NCBI GenBank assembly: GCA_019915015.1
Contig: JAHBBC010000011.1
Span: 682,001-746,000, forward strand
Origin: Auriscalpium vulgare
Taxonomy: Eukaryota > Basidiomycota > Agaricomycetes > Russulales > Auriscalpiaceae
DNA: 64,000 nucleotides
Reading direction: 5' to 3'
The position numbers and the translations under genes were made by a program. The notes beneath the pieces were generated by a model. That model was not told the origin of the DNA. It searched no databases and was given only the letters and a program-made list of their open reading frames with translations. Below are positions 37,101 to 51,733 of this stretch, one piece after another; the first letter of the stretch is position 1, and each line of letters begins with the position of its first letter.

Positions 37101-38176
37101 CAGACTGCCGAGGGAAGTGGATTGGGAAGTGTGTAGGGTGTTGTGCGAAGGGGCGATGGTGGACTGGCTTTCTTGATATTCAAGCATGGCGTCAATGGCA
37201 AAAATTCTTTTATCCAAGAGTTTACTGGTCCAATTGTCAGCTAAGGACGCGCACAGAGAAAAGAATCATACATTGTTTCGTCCAGCAGCCATGGGTCAAC
37301 GTCCTTCGCCTTCCCTAACCGAAAATCGACCTTCCGTCGCCGCGCCTCTGTCAGGGCATCATGATTCCAGCTGTATAGATCCTTGAGCTCTTCGGCGGAT
37401 TTCTGGGGAGATGTTAGAAGGTAGCGGGAGAAGCATAGATGATGTTGGAACGCACGCTCTGCAAATCGGTATGCTCGGTCCCAACGGATGGCACGGGAGT
37501 GATGGAAGGCAGACTCCGGTTTGCCACCGAGATGTTCGACAAGCTCCCGGATGCCACAAATGCCTCAGCAACTTCCAATGTAGAATTCGAGGCAAGCTCG
37601 TCCACATACGTCTCCTTACCCTTTCCTTTCCAGGAACTGGGAGTCACATAGGAAAGATTTTCCTTGTTCGCAACCGCCGATACTTTATGTCGTTTCGGAG
37701 AGGTGGGAACGCCTAAGGATGCCTCGGTATCAGAGGATGCGCGCTTGGCAGGAATGCTTGCGGGGCTGGGAGGGGAAGAGTCGGAGGAGGAAATGTCGAT
37801 GGTCTCATGGCTTCCGGTTGCACGAACGCGGGAAACAGCGGGCGCTGCTGGCTTCATTTTTCCAAAGCCCGGTGTAGAGAAGGAGGGGAGACCCTTGAGT
37901 GGCGTTGTTTTCCGCGCTAAAGCAGGGAGAAATGTGAATCAGTAAATTGGATCTGACAAGGCGGGCTTCACCTGGCGCTATAGACGGCGTCGTCGTCTTT
38001 GCGGGCTTGAACTTGTTCACCTACAGCATGGTCAGAAGCGCATTACGCTCTTGAGACCACATACGGACCTTCTGGACCGGTGTCGCTGTGGTGATGGACG
38101 CAGTCGCCCCGCTAGTAGACGCATGTGTGGCAGCGCGTCGCTGGAGAGCATCAAGATTGTTTCTGATTTGCGACAT
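34137..38176 (-). CDS. RecQ-family DNA helicase (BLM/Sgs1-like)
   Basis: Multi-exon, from ATG 38176-38174 (MSQIRNNLDALQRRAATHAS) to TGA 34139-34137 after KTKPQP. A Ser-rich disordered N-terminus leads to the helicase core (about 36.7-35.5 kb): YFPTGGGKSLCFQLPALC (motif I), VDEAH (II), MAVTATATPQV (III), YCLSRKSCEKVAEEM, IAFGMGVDKPD (V) and YLQETGRAGRDG (VI). The RecQ-C-terminal zinc domain has CRRLLLLRKYGENF and DCQATCDNC, then a winged-helix region. The C-tail is basic and acidic, likely nuclear. RecQ helicases unwind recombination and replication intermediates 3'-5'. After DEAH the usual Cys-Val/Ile-Ser is Leu-Leu-Ser. I see no clear HRDC domain. The internal exon list is not fully resolved. 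Confidence 0.93.
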
Positions 38177-38410
38177 AGGATGCGGGGAGATGAGGGTGGG
38201 AGAGAAGAGCGAGATCCGGGCATGCAGCAGACGGGGAACAGATATAAATATGGATAAGTCGAGGGCGTGGTGACGGGATAACGGCGGAGACGGTTTTGGC
38301 AATGGCAAAGAGGCGCGACGCGGTGTCTCTCCACGTGCCCGCGTACGTTGATTCTCACGCACAAAAGTCTCGATAACAAACTGCCAAATGCTCGCTCGTC
38401 AACTATTCCG

Positions 38411-40731
38411 TTACTCCGCAATCGTCCTAAACTTCTCCTGAATCTCTGCATGCAGCGCATCTAGCCTCTGCTTCACCACCTCCTGACCCTGCGAGGGTGA
38501 CTGAGAGCAGGCAGCCTTAGCCAACAGCGTCAACCGCAATATTTAACACATACCTCGAACTTCATTTGCGATAGCTTGAACATGATGTCGCTCGCAGAGT
38601 CCTTGATCTTCGCGAACGTCACATCCGAAGAGCTCACCGCCTTGACAGCCGCCTCGTGGAACCCGACAAAGTTCCGCAGCATGCCACTAGTCTTGTAGAA
38701 CGGGCAATACCGGTCGTACTCGCTCATGCCGTTCTGCTGCAAGAAGTCGTCCTTGAGCATGCGCGCCACCTCGAGCGTGATCTTGTCGTTCTCTCCCAGC
38801 GCGCTCTTGCCGACCAGCTGCACGATCTCCGCAAGATCATCCTCTTTCTGCAGAATCTCCTTCGTCTTCGTGCGCAGCTCGACAAACCCGGGTTCGGTGC
38901 TCTCGTAGTGTGGCTCGAGGACCTTGGTGTATTTCGAGTAGGAGAGATTCCAGTTGACCGAGGGGAAGTGCTTCCGTTGTGCGAGCTTCTTGTCGAGTCC
39001 CCAGAACACTTGCACGATACCAAGTGTGGCAGCAGTGACAGGATCGGAGAAGTCACCACCAGGGGGGGACACTCTAGATGTAAAATGAGATCAATCGTCT
39101 GGATGAAGCCGGTGAGTGACTTACGCGCCGACGATGGAAACAGTGCCCTGTCGCACAGGGTTTCCGATGGCGGTCACCTTACCAGCACGCTCGTAGAAAC
39201 TGGCCAATTTGGTGCCGAGATATGCTGGATAGCCAGAGTCCGCAGGCATCTCCGCGAGGCGACCGGAAATTTCACGCAGGGCTTCGGCCCATCGAGAAGT
39301 GGAGTCGGCCATCATGGAGACATTCGTGCCTTGATCACGGAAGTACTCTGCGAGTGTGATACCGGTGTAGATAGACGCCTCACGGGCAGCGACAGGCATG
39401 TTAGAAGTGTTCGCAACGAGGGTCGTACGTTTCATGATAGGTTCTTGACGGTCACCGATGTCCATGGTGAGTTGGGGGAACTGTTGCGCAAGTCAAAGCT
39501 GGTTCTAACAGAACGCAGGACGCATATTTACCTCCATGAGCACTTCAGCCATCTCGTTGCCACGTTCCCCACACCCGACGTAGATGATGATGTCGCTGTT
39601 CGAGAACTTCGACAAGGCCTGCGAGATGACGGTCTTCCCGCACCCGAAGGCTCCAGGGATGGCTGTTGTTCCGCCTTGCACACATCTGAGAGACATTAGA
39701 TAGGACAATGCACATAGAGGAGAAGTGCTCACGGAAACAAGGCATCCAAGATACGTTGTCCAGTCAGCAAAGGATAGTTGGCTGTGTGTTTCTCGGCGAC
39801 AGGGCGAGGAGCACGGACGGGCCATAATTGCATCAGTGTGTGTTTCGTTGTCTTGCCCTGGAATTCTGTCTCAAGCACGACATCCTGAAGCGAAGCAAAG
39901 CATCAGCGCACAGACGCAGATATGGATTGAGACTCGCGTACGTCGACTGCATAGCTGCCCTTCTCGGCTATATGCGTGACAGTACCCATCGCTCTTGGTG
40001 AGAGCATGATCTTGTGCGCATCGACAAGTGAGTTCTCATATACTCGGCCAAAGATGTCACCCCCGGAGACATGGTCGCCGAGCTGGAATGCGTCTTAGAA
40101 CCTATCATCCTTGATCCTAATGAACGCGCTCACCTTGACATCGGTAGGGGTAAAGTCCCATTGTAGAGAGCGATCTAATGCCTCGGTGTTGATACCGCGA
40201 GGAATATAGATCGACTTGGATAGTTCTTGAATGGACTACACACAGAGCAAGTGTTAGATGTGTGCATCAGGTCAACGATTGTAGCTGGACGTACGCGTAG
40301 TGGCCGCTGAATACCATCGACAATATTGCCCATCAAGCCTGCGCAATACCGTCAAGCATTGCTCCGAGTTGCACATCAGGACTGCTCACCAGGACCGAGT
40401 TCTACGCTCAGCGGCTTACCCGTCCGCAGCACAGGATCTCCAACCGTAACGCCCGACGTCTCCTCATACACCTGGATCGTTGCTTTATCCGCGTCGATAC
40501 GGATAACCTCTATACGCGCATGAGTCCCCGAGCCGCACAGCAGCCGGCGCACGCACCTCCGACCAGTTCATCATGCCCGACGCGCACAAGCTCGTACATC
40601 GCGCACCCGGTCATGTTCTCTGCAACCACGACGGGGCCAGACACACCAAAAACGGAGCCGAAGCGCGACTCGTGCTCCTCGTCCGCAATCTTGGGCAGAT
40701 TTTTCTTCGCATTGGGGAGTGCACCAGCCAT
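38411..40731 (-). CDS. VMA1: V-type ATPase catalytic subunit A
   Basis: About ten exons; ATG 40731-40729 ([12 protein letters not shown]), stop 38413-38411 after EKFRTIAE. Conserved blocks: [57 protein letters not shown] (P-loop), [47 protein letters not shown] text ([15 protein letters not shown]) and [19 protein letters not shown]. This is subunit A of the V1 sector, which hydrolyses ATP to acidify vacuoles and endosomes. The cysteine where the yeast VDE intein sits (before GERGNEM) is uninterrupted. The gene is head-to-head with RPT1. Confidence 0.97.
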
Positions 40732-40908
40732 GGTGGTCGGCGTCGGGGTACAAGGGATCTGAGGCGCACCAAATGGGCGCTGCGTAATGTGCGGGCTGGG
40801 TCGGAGTCTGGTGCGACGCGAGGTGCACGTGAGCGCCCAATTGAGAGACTGACGCGTCCTTGCAACGCCCGCACGACTTGTCTCTTATACACCATCTCCC
40901 CCACCGCC
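40732..40908. promoter_or_regulatory. Bidirectional promoter VMA1 / RPT1 with a CACGTG palindrome
   Basis: 177 bp separate the two starts. It contains one perfect CACGTG E-box-like palindrome (40826-40831) and a pyrimidine-rich stretch before the RPT1 ATG. No yeast-type PACE element was seen. Confidence 0.6.
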
Positions 40909-42844
<1,936 letters not shown>

Positions 42845-43087
42845 ACATCTCGGACACTATGTATATCACTTTTTTAATGAATACACTCGGCGAGCCTTGT
42901 GCGATCATGAGGGGCCCGACTATCGTTTCAGACGGAGAGACGCGCTAGTTGGAGGCCATGTGTGTATGTATGTATGGGAAACAATATGATCGCAGTTACA
43001 AGCGGTTTCACTAGGACCAACATGTCTGTGCACAATGTCTAGCTCCTCTCACACGCCAGCAAACGCACACCTTGTCATCCTCCCGCC

Positions 43088-44606
43088 ATGATCATCCATA
43101 GTACCCCTTCAATACACAGGGCCTTCCCTGCAGGCGCCCGGCGCGGCCTCTCGCAGTACACCCGCCGCACACCCGAACCCGCGCCTCCAGAGGTCGCTCA
43201 GCTCCTCGCGACATACGCTCATCACATCCCGCGCCCGCTCACCCTCGGGACCCTCTTATCCTTCGGCAGGCCGCTCACTGCTGAGTCTGTTTTGAGCTCC
43301 GTGTCGTATGCACAAGCTGAAATACCACGGCGGCTGGCAACGCGCATCCGCTCGCTCGAGGGACTCCCATTCATCGTCGGCACAAATCCCTACATAGCTC
43401 GTGCGCTGGACGGCTTCAGGAAGACATTCTTATGGACTGCGACCTACCCGAAGGTCAAGAATCTCGAGGAGAATGCCGAGTTCGCGGCGCAGCTAGAGAT
43501 GCTCGTGCATGACCACGCCAATGACATCCCGACAGTGGCCAAAGGGTGCGTTCTGTTGCTCCATCACGCGCTCACATCCTCTGATTCTGTTATAAAGATT
43601 CCAGGAATGTATGCGCTACATGTCCCCCACACAGATCAGCAATTTCCTCGATGCCGCCATCCGCAACCGGATAGCAGTGCGCCTCATCGCCGAGCAACAT
43701 ATCGCTCTGACACACGCGCTTCATAATCCTGATGCCGCGAGAAACCATGTCGGTGTCGTCAACATGGCCTTGTCACCAGTGGAGATGATCCGTATGTGCG
43801 GGTCGTTCGTGAGCGACCTCTGCGAGGCAACGCTCGGCGCGAGTCCTCCCATCGTCATCAACGGCGCAACCGATGCCACATTCGCGTACGTCCACCCCCC
43901 TCCCGCCCACTTCGTGCTCACGCCTTCCACTAGCTACGTCCCCGTGCACCTCGAATACATCCTCACCGAGATCCTCAAGAACTCCTTCCGCGCGACCGTC
44001 GAGCACCACTACAAGCATCACGGCACCTTCGACGCACCCCCACTCCCGCCCGTGCTCATCACGATCTCCCCGCCCCCGCGCGTCCCGGGCATGCAGGCGC
44101 CCGCGACGCTCGCGATCCGCGTCCGCGACCAGGGCGGCGGCGTGTCCCCGTCGAACATGTCGCGCATCTTCTCGTACGCGTTCACGACCGCCGGCCGCAC
44201 GGGCGCGACCGACGACGACGATTCGGGCGGTGGCCCGTACGCCGCGCAGCATGTTGGCGGGAGCGCGGCGATCGGGGCGGATATCGGGGCGGGGGGCGTT
44301 TCGCTATTTGGCGATATAACAGGCAAGGGCGTGCAGACGGGGATGGGCACCATCGCAGGCCTGGGCTTTGGCTTGCCCATGAGCAGGCTATACGCTAGGT
44401 TAGTCCATTTGAAACACTTGGGTTCATTGACATAAATTCGTTATCTTCTTCACAGGTATTTTGGCGGCTCTTTGGACCTCTTCTCATTGGACGGCTGGGG
44501 TAAGGATTTATTACACTCTAACGTTCGGTTATTGATGGTCGGTGAAGGAAGCGATGTTCTACTCAAGTTACGCTGCCTCGACGAGGCCACCGACGTAGAG
44601 ATCTGA
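43088..44606 (+). CDS. Mitochondrial PDK/BCKDK-type protein kinase
   Basis: Four exons: 43088-43545, 43598-44398, 44456-44499, 44548-44606; phases agree, 453 residues. A basic N-terminus (HRAFPAGARRGLSQYTRR) fits a mitochondrial presequence. The helical BCDHK domain (TLGTLLSFGRPL, LPFIVGTNPYIARAL, RYMSPTQISNFLD, NRIAVRLIAEQHIAL) is followed by a Bergerat ATPase fold with N box EILKNSFRATVEHH, G1 RVRDQGGGV and G2 GLGFGLPMSRLYARYFGG, ending GWGSDVLLKL. The family phosphorylates and inactivates E1-alpha of the pyruvate or branched-chain dehydrogenase complex; which one cannot be told here. The region between G1 and G2 carries a long Gly/Asp-rich insertion. Confidence 0.93.
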
Positions 44607-44999
44607 GTTACAGTATGGTGACCTGATCTTTGTGGCGCTGTCTTCTGTACGTCGATATACATCGAATGTACACACTAGTAATACGAGTGTCGCTCGTATC
44701 TATCGCATACCTGTTATCGTCAAGGTACGGTAACGTTATGATATGAAGCCATCAACATGCGTGTACACCTGCAGGATAGATGATGTGGATATTATATTGC
44801 AAGTTCATGTGGCAATTACGACGGCGTGCAGGACCCAAATAACAACAGAAGAACATCAGAGCAATGGGGGTAAAGTACAGCAGACCGCAGGGTATGTGAA
44901 GAGGCCAGCCTGAGTTTTGACGAATCTAAAGTGTCCACGGGCGTGTGGGTCATGTGCAATAATATAAAGAAAAAATGACAATGTGTGTGAACATCCAGT
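44607..44999. other. Convergent gap, nothing recognised
   Basis: AT-rich 3' flanks of the PDK-type and DYRK genes. No ORF, tRNA or repeat found. Confidence 0.6.
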
Positions 45000-47900
45000 T
45001 CACTTTGTGGAGGAGGTCGTCTGCAACAACCAAAATTGGCTTAGCACGCGCGCGCATACAAAAGGCGGGGATCAAGACTTACGGCGAATCCGTTGAGTGT
45101 GCGGCTTGAGTAATGAGATGACATAGCTTGCGATTGTGAGGTACGATACGAGCGTGCGGAGCCCAGAGTATGCATGGACGTGGAGCCGCTAGGCGTGGAC
45201 GGATTAGCATTGGTCGTGCGGGCCACGCGGGCGGTGAGAGGGGTGGGGGCGCTGATTTGCGACTTCTTGGGCGTTTCCGTGGGTTTCGTGCGGCTGGACA
45301 GGTTAGAGGCAGACGTGAGTAGGGCCTTGGCAGCATTAGAACTAGGCGTCGACGGCTTCGACCGCTTTCCTTGCGTCAAGAACGCATGGCGGAGGGCCGC
45401 TTGAGGCTTGATGCGGCGCTCGGGGTCCCACATCAGACACTTAGAAATGAAGTCGACAAAGAGGTCGTCGTCGGTGCGCAGGACCTGAACGAGCGTCTTC
45501 GTCCCAGGACGTCTCCTACGTCCCTTGGAATTGACGACAGGGCGTGGCGAACCAGTGGAATCTAGACACCGCTCAGAACTGATTTTCACTCGCGGAAATG
45601 AAGTCCGACTCACCAAAGAACAGTCGTTTCCGCGAACTCCGATTGACGAAATCCTTGTCGGGAACGCCGAGAACCTCCATGATGCAGGAGAGCTGCTCCT
45701 GTTCGTTTTCACCGGGGAAAATGGGGAAGCCCGTCTTGAGCTCGGCCAGGATACAGCCCAGACTCCACATGTCGATGGCCATGTGGTAATTCATACCCAA
45801 GATGACCTCCGGGGATCGGTAGAAGCGACTTTGGATGTACGTGTATACTATGACGGGGTAAGAGAGTAGCCCTTAGCACATCGACAACGAAACGTACACG
45901 TACTCTTTTCATGCTCGAAACAGCTGCTCCCGAAATCGATGACCTTGATCGCGCTCTTAGCGGGGTGGCGAAGCAGAACGTTCTATGAAAAGACCCATGA
46001 GGTAAAGGCAACTTGAGCACATGGGAGTCCATACCTCAGGTTTCAAGTCGCAGTGCACGATGCGATGATGCCTCATCAGCGTGAGTGACATGAGCATTTG
46101 GCTCGTGAACCGACGGATTAGCCCCGTCGTGAATCCGACGAACCCGTTTGCCTTAATGAGCTCGTAGAGGTTGATGCTCAACAATTCCATCGCGATACAG
46201 AGATGATTGCGGAAATAGAAGTGCTCCGTCATCTTGATAACATGATGCTTTTCGTCCGAGTCCTGGTATCAAAGATTCAACGAAAGTCCCGCACGCAGCG
46301 ATTACATACTCACCCATGTCCGCAGGTTGTCCAGGATCTTGATTTCCACGAGAGCCTGATGATGAAAGCGTTTCTTGTTACGGATAATCTTTACCGCCAC
46401 AGATTGTCCAGTGCAATGGTCCCGGCAGCTCAACACCTGCCCAAAGGACCCTTTTCCCAGGCTGTCCAAAACCTCGTAACGGTAATTCAAGTGATCATGG
46501 TCGACGACGAGGTAGTCGCCGCGGTCATCATCGTAGCCGAAATTGTTCGTCGTGACGTCAGGGCGTGCCGGTTTTTTCTCGCTGTTCGCGCCGATGTAGT
46601 ACACCGACGGGAAGTCCTGGATCTCCTGCAGCTCATACTCGGACAAGTACTGGCGCTGGCTGCTCTTGAGGATCGCTGTGTTGAATATAGTGTAAGCACA
46701 CGAAGGCGACGCATACAATAGCCGGCTTACCTGCTGGACTGCGCGGAGAGACCGGAGGCAAGGGCTCAGGGAAACGCAGCAGGCTATCGAGCTCCTCCTG
46801 CGTCGCCCCATGCGCCAACTTCTTCTGCTGCTGGCGCTTGATATACTGCAACATCTCCTCGTCACCGACTAGCTCCTCCTCATCCACCGAGCTCGGCGCC
46901 GGCGACGGGGTGTTGAACGACTGGCGGCTCGTCGACGGGCTGCCCATCGCCTGATGGATGCCAGACGCGCCCGCAGTCGATGAGCGCGAGTGCGGCAGAG
47001 ACGACTTAGGCGTGAGCAGCTTGAGGCCCTTCGACGGCGACAGCGCAGAGAAGCGGTGCTGCGACTCGCTCGGCGCGACCGAGCTGATCGACGCCACGGA
47101 CCCCGTGGACGACTTGCGCAGGCCGGCGAATGACAGCGACTCGCGGTTGCCCTTGCGCGGGATGCCAGATGCCGCTGCAGACGAAGACGCCGTCGGCGCC
47201 GTGCGCGTGGCGCGCGACGAAGTTCCCAGCGGCGACGAGCGCACGGACTGCTGCCGCTGTGTCACCGAGGGCACCACGGACTTGGGCGTGTCGCCGTTAT
47301 CCAATACGCCAAACTCGTTCGTGGTACCTGGCGTGGGCGACGGCTCCGCGGACGGTACGAGGGAGCCGCTGACGATCAAGCTCGCACGGTGGCTGTTGTT
47401 CAAATTGGACGACGTCGAAGCCTTGAGGGCGGGCGACGACACAGTCGACGTGCGCGAGTGGATGCGCGGGATCTTCGTCGGCGTCTCCTTGGGGTTCGCG
47501 TTGAGGGCATTCAATGCCGTCGGGGGTGGCATGTCCTTGAGGTCCTTGAGGTCCTTGCTGATCTGCGAGTTGCTGCCCGCGGTGCCTACAGACGGCGATC
47601 CCGCAATTGTGGGCAGCTGCGTGCGACTGCGCAGCGACGTGTCCGACTGGCGCTGCAGCGAGCTGATGGTCTGCGCCGTCGCCCGTGCCGAGATCGTGCT
47701 GCTGCGCGCGGGCGCTGCGGAGCCGTTCGACGATGACGGGACAGCCTTCAGATTGGCAACCCGTTGAGCTGTTGCCTGGGGCAACGACATCTGCATAGGG
47801 GGCAAACTTACTGGCTGTGCTTTCTTTGGCTCGGCTGACGACGACACAGTCTGTGCAGCCTTCATCAGCGACGGTCAAAGACGAAGAAGCACGTTACACA

Positions 47901-50900
47901 CCTTGCCACGCCTCCGACCCATCAACACCGAGATACGGCTCTCGCTGCGGTCTTTGTCGTCCTTCTTCGTCTTCTCCTTGTCAGACTTCTCTTTGTCCGT
48001 GTCCTTTCCGCGCCTGCTCTCCCGATCGCTCTTCCCAGCGTCGCTCTTGTCACCATGCAGATTCCTCTTTGAGCTCGACCCTTTCAACAAGGAGCCCAAC
48101 CCCAACATCGACGTCTTCTTGTGCGCGGAGGTCGGTGCAGGCGGCGTCGACATGCTCGAGTCGATTGGCGACGCGCTCTGCTTGGGGTACAAAGACGGCG
48201 GACCAGTGGAGGCCGACGCCGTGGGCGATAGCGATTGCGGGATACTGCCCGCGCTGCCCACCTGCATGGACTGTGACGACGAGCGGCGGAAGAACGGTAT
48301 TGATGACGGCGTTAGGCGCTTTGACGATCCGCGGCGCACCGAACCAGACGGACTGAGCGGGCCAGGCTGCGGCGCGGCGAGCTGGCTTGCGCTGCCCGCT
48401 GTTCCGGGACGACTCGACAAGAAGTGCCGGTCCGGGGTACCCGGGACCACGACGGGGGGCGAGAGCGACGCGAGCGACGACTGGGACGCGAGCGACGCTG
48501 CAGAGCCCATCGCCTCCGGCTGGCTGGGCGACCAGATTTCGGAGCGATCCTTCGACCCCGAGCGCCGTGCCTGCCCAAATGTCGCCGAGCGCGGGCTGTA
48601 GCTCATCGGTGGCGCCTTCGAGCTCGTCGTCTCCTTCGCGGCAGCGGGGGAGCTTGAACCCAGCTTCATGCCGAGAGCGCTGCTAAAGCTCCATTTCTTC
48701 GAGGGCGTCTTGAGCACGGCGGGGGCAGACGCGGTCGACATGTAGCCCTGCGAGTCGTGGTTGCCGTGCGTGCGTGTCTGGGGTGTGGGCGAGGACGTAA
48801 CACTGGGCAGGGGCGGCGCATCCAAAGAGACAGTGCGGTCAAAGTCGCTTTCCTCCGCCCCAGGCGTCCTCCCCTGCTGATCCTCCGCGCCATCCAAGGG
48901 AAACGTAGAGCCAGTGGAAGAATGCGGTGGCGACCTGTAGGTGGCGAGGTCCTTCGGCAGAGGGGGCACAGGCGGGACAGTCTCGCCCGATTCGGCCGTC
49001 TCTCCCGCTGCCGCGAGCGAAGCTGCGCGGTCCTTCAAAGAGGTGACATCATTGGACTGAGAGCTCGAGATGTCGCTGCCGCCACTGTTGCGCCTCACCT
49101 TGCCCGTGGAATGGCGGCCGGATTGCGCAGACGCTGAAGTCAGACTGGTGCCTGTTGAAAGCGAGCCGGAATCGCGGGAGCTGGTAGTCGGAGTGCCCGT
49201 GTAATTCGTAGAGGACGTCGATCCGCGCTTTGCCGTGTAGCTAAGACGGCCCGCTGCGTTCTTCTTGACAGGCTTCTCCTGAGCAGGAGAACTCAGTTGC
49301 GTGTCGTCACTGCTGCCGATCGCACTGCCACCAAAGTCGGCAGGGTCCACTGAAAAGTCGCCAAGACCCAACCCCACAGGAGGGAGGATTGCAGATGCAG
49401 GCTCCTTCTCCTTCGGAACCATGCTGTCCCGTGCGTGCGTGCTGCTCCGCCTGCTGGCCTTTCCGCCGTCCGACCCAACTCCCTCCCACTGCGTCGAAGA
49501 CTTTGCTGGGGTCCCGGGGCGGCTGGAGCTGGCCGCACGAAGGCTGCCGACGCTGGACCGCACGCGTGTGCCCGCCTTTCCGGATAGGCCGTCGAGCTTG
49601 CGTAGTGCCTCGGCGGTAGCCTGGTCGTCAAGATCAGACCATCCCTCTTGGGTGCCCCTGAGCAATGAATGTGCGACGTTCGGAGAATGGTGTGCCTGAG
49701 TCTCCTTCAGCGACGCGTACGAGACAGATGTGGTGATCGCGCCGTTGCTGCCAGCGTGACGCAAGAATTGCTGAATGGACGACGTGGAAGGTGACGGAGG
49801 AAGATGCGAAAAGTCGGTTGTATGCACCCGACGCGAGTGCAACGACTCTCCGTGGCTTGATGACGAGGAGCTGGCAGACGTCTGGCGGACATGACGATCG
49901 TTCTTCGGAGTAGCGACGGCGCTGGTGGAAACGCTCTCCCGTCGCCGATCCTTACCGCGATCCCTGGATGTCGACGAAGAAGGCAGACCCACACCGAGAC
50001 TCCGGTGCTTGCGCGCAGACGCCTTGTCCTCCTTTGACTTGTCGATGATGGAACCTGACGGCGTGCGTTGATGCTTCTTGATAAGCGTTCCAGACTGGTC
50101 GCGCTCAAACTCGTCAGACGTCCGTTTTTTGGCCTTGTGCATAGGTGAGAGAAATGCGCTGGGCGGCGCTGCGGCACCATTGGCTCCGGGGGGCGTGCGG
50201 GGGCTGTGAAGGCTGGGCACGGGTTCCCTCGTCAAGTCGATATGGGGCTTGCGAGGATAGACAATCTCCTCGCCACCGCTCTCCTCCGTCACAGACGGAC
50301 GAGGCCTAATAGTTCTTTGAATAGAGGGCACTTCCGTCGGCTGAATGGAGAATGAGACATCACGACAGCATTGAATGCGAGGGATCTCGTACCTCATCCC
50401 TCTCCTCATCTTCGCCGTCGATCGCCTCGATGGTCCAGGGACTATCGGGAGCGTCGTCCTCCTGGTCGTCGATGTAAGACGTCTCGCCCTCCTCCTGCAC
50501 CTCATCCAGCTCGCTCCTGTCGTCGGCGTCGGCATCCCGATTGCGCTCGGATCGCGTCCACCGCGGGGTGGCGAGCTCGCCAAGACCATGGAGACCCCTC
50601 CTATCGATCGAAGCCGGATCCTTGTGGGGTGTGACGGGGTCGAACAAGGGCGGACGCGTCTCGGGCGTCCTGCTCTGGTGGGGCGGGTCCGGAAGAGGGG
50701 GAGGGGAGGAGTCTGCAGGCGAATGTACGCTGAAGTAGTAGGGATCCAATGACGACGTGGCGGAGGCAGAACGCGCGGGCATATGGGCATTTTCGTTGAT
50801 CTGTTGGTCGTCATTGGACAACTCACGTCGAAGCTGGGATGATGGGGATAAGATGGGGTCAGGGATAGGACGGGTGCAACGCGCAGGACGCACCTGTTCG

Positions 50901-51049
50901 ACATGCGGTTTCCTGTCTTGCGGCGCGACATGGCGATCGTCCGGGCGGGGTGGCGGCTTTGAGGGGTCTAAGATCTCGAGAGCAGGCGGCCTGTCCTTTC
51001 TCTTGCTGGGGCTCTTGTCGTAAGCCGCATGGTGGGAAGGCGCGGACAT
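45000..51049 (-). CDS. Very long DYRK-family protein kinase (Pom1-like)
   Basis: ATG 51049-51047 ([20 protein letters not shown]) to TGA 45002-45000 (after TTSSTK), about ten introns, roughly 1,800 residues. The first 1,400 or so are Ser/Pro/Thr/Lys-rich and disordered. At the C-terminal end lies a DYRK DH box ([36 protein letters not shown]), [33 protein letters not shown], and the activation loop [15 protein letters not shown] with its YxY tyrosines. A shorter Ser/Thr-rich tail follows. Fungal relatives control cell polarity, size or stress. The join 47896/47835 (GRRRGK to TVSSS) links the two large exons in phase, showing one gene. Strong Ser bias suggests heavy phosphorylation. Confidence 0.9.
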
Positions 51050-51733
51050 GAGCAGGGGGGCCGATGAAAGAAAGGAGAGAGAAAAGGAGAGAGAAGAGGA
51101 AGAGGAAGAGAGAAAGAGAGAAGAGGGTGAGCAGACGAGCGGGAGGCGTCGGGGGAGGGCTGGGGGGAGCGGGCAGACCGGCGAGCTCGCTGTTGTCGGT
51201 GCAGAGTGCGCTGTTGCCGAGTCGTGTCGATGTGTTTGTGCGTGCTTGGTGTGGCGGGGCGAGGGGCGCGAGGTGAGGCGGGCCAGGCGAGGGCCGAGGC
51301 GGGTGGCGGGTGAGGCGGGCACGCGAGGCACGTGAGGCAGCCGAGCGTGAGGCGGCCGAGCGTGAGGCGGCCGAGTTCCCAGAGGGCGGTCGTGTGCAGG
51401 GAGGTTGATAAGCCGGAATTGCAGCCCCGCGTCCTCGCGAGTCGCCCCCCCGCTATACGCTCTCCGCTCTCCGCTCGTCGCGAAAGCCCGCCAGATCAGA
51501 CCGGTATGTCCCCGCACATCTCCCCCTCCCTGTCCCCGCCCCGCTGTCCCATCCCCCCCGCGCGTTGTGGCCGCCCGTACGCCCGCCATGTCTGCCCCTC
51601 TGCTAATCGGCGCTTCTGGTCCTTCTTTATGCTTAAAAGGGGGTTCAAGTCCAACACGTGTTCCTGCCTCGTCTAACCCAATCCGCGTGTTCCCTCCCTC
51701 CCTCCTCCCTCGCCACTCCCTCCCGCGTCCCCC
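51050..51733. promoter_or_regulatory. Divergent promoter DYRK kinase / Zn2Cys6 regulator, with low-complexity tracts
   Basis: Immediately upstream of the DYRK ATG is a 60-bp purine tract on the plus strand (about 51064-51123), i.e. a polypyrimidine leader for DYRK. A 15-bp tandem unit (GTGAGGCGGCCGAGC type, about three copies) lies at about 51328-51375. Before the regulator ATG a second pyrimidine-rich leader begins near 51660. Confidence 0.6.

Noticed and set aside
39540..39600. Possible VMA1 intein (yeast VDE-like) at the conserved cysteine before GERGNEM
   Set aside because: The host motif [15 protein letters not shown] is continuous, so no intein is present.
38656..39699. 347-codon plus-strand ORF opposite VMA1
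   Set aside because: Antisense shadow of highly conserved VMA1 exons.
46958..47767. 269-codon plus-strand ORF opposite the DYRK gene
   Set aside because: Antisense of a Ser-rich coding exon, a common artefact; no domain.
51328..51375. 15-bp GC-rich repeats considered as a CRISPR-like array
   Set aside because: Units are directly adjacent without spacers and lie in a eukaryotic promoter; simple tandem repeat.
51632..51665. GGGTTCAAGTCC resembling a tRNA T-loop/B box
   Set aside because: No A box, no D or anticodon arm and no acceptor-stem pairing can be built upstream.
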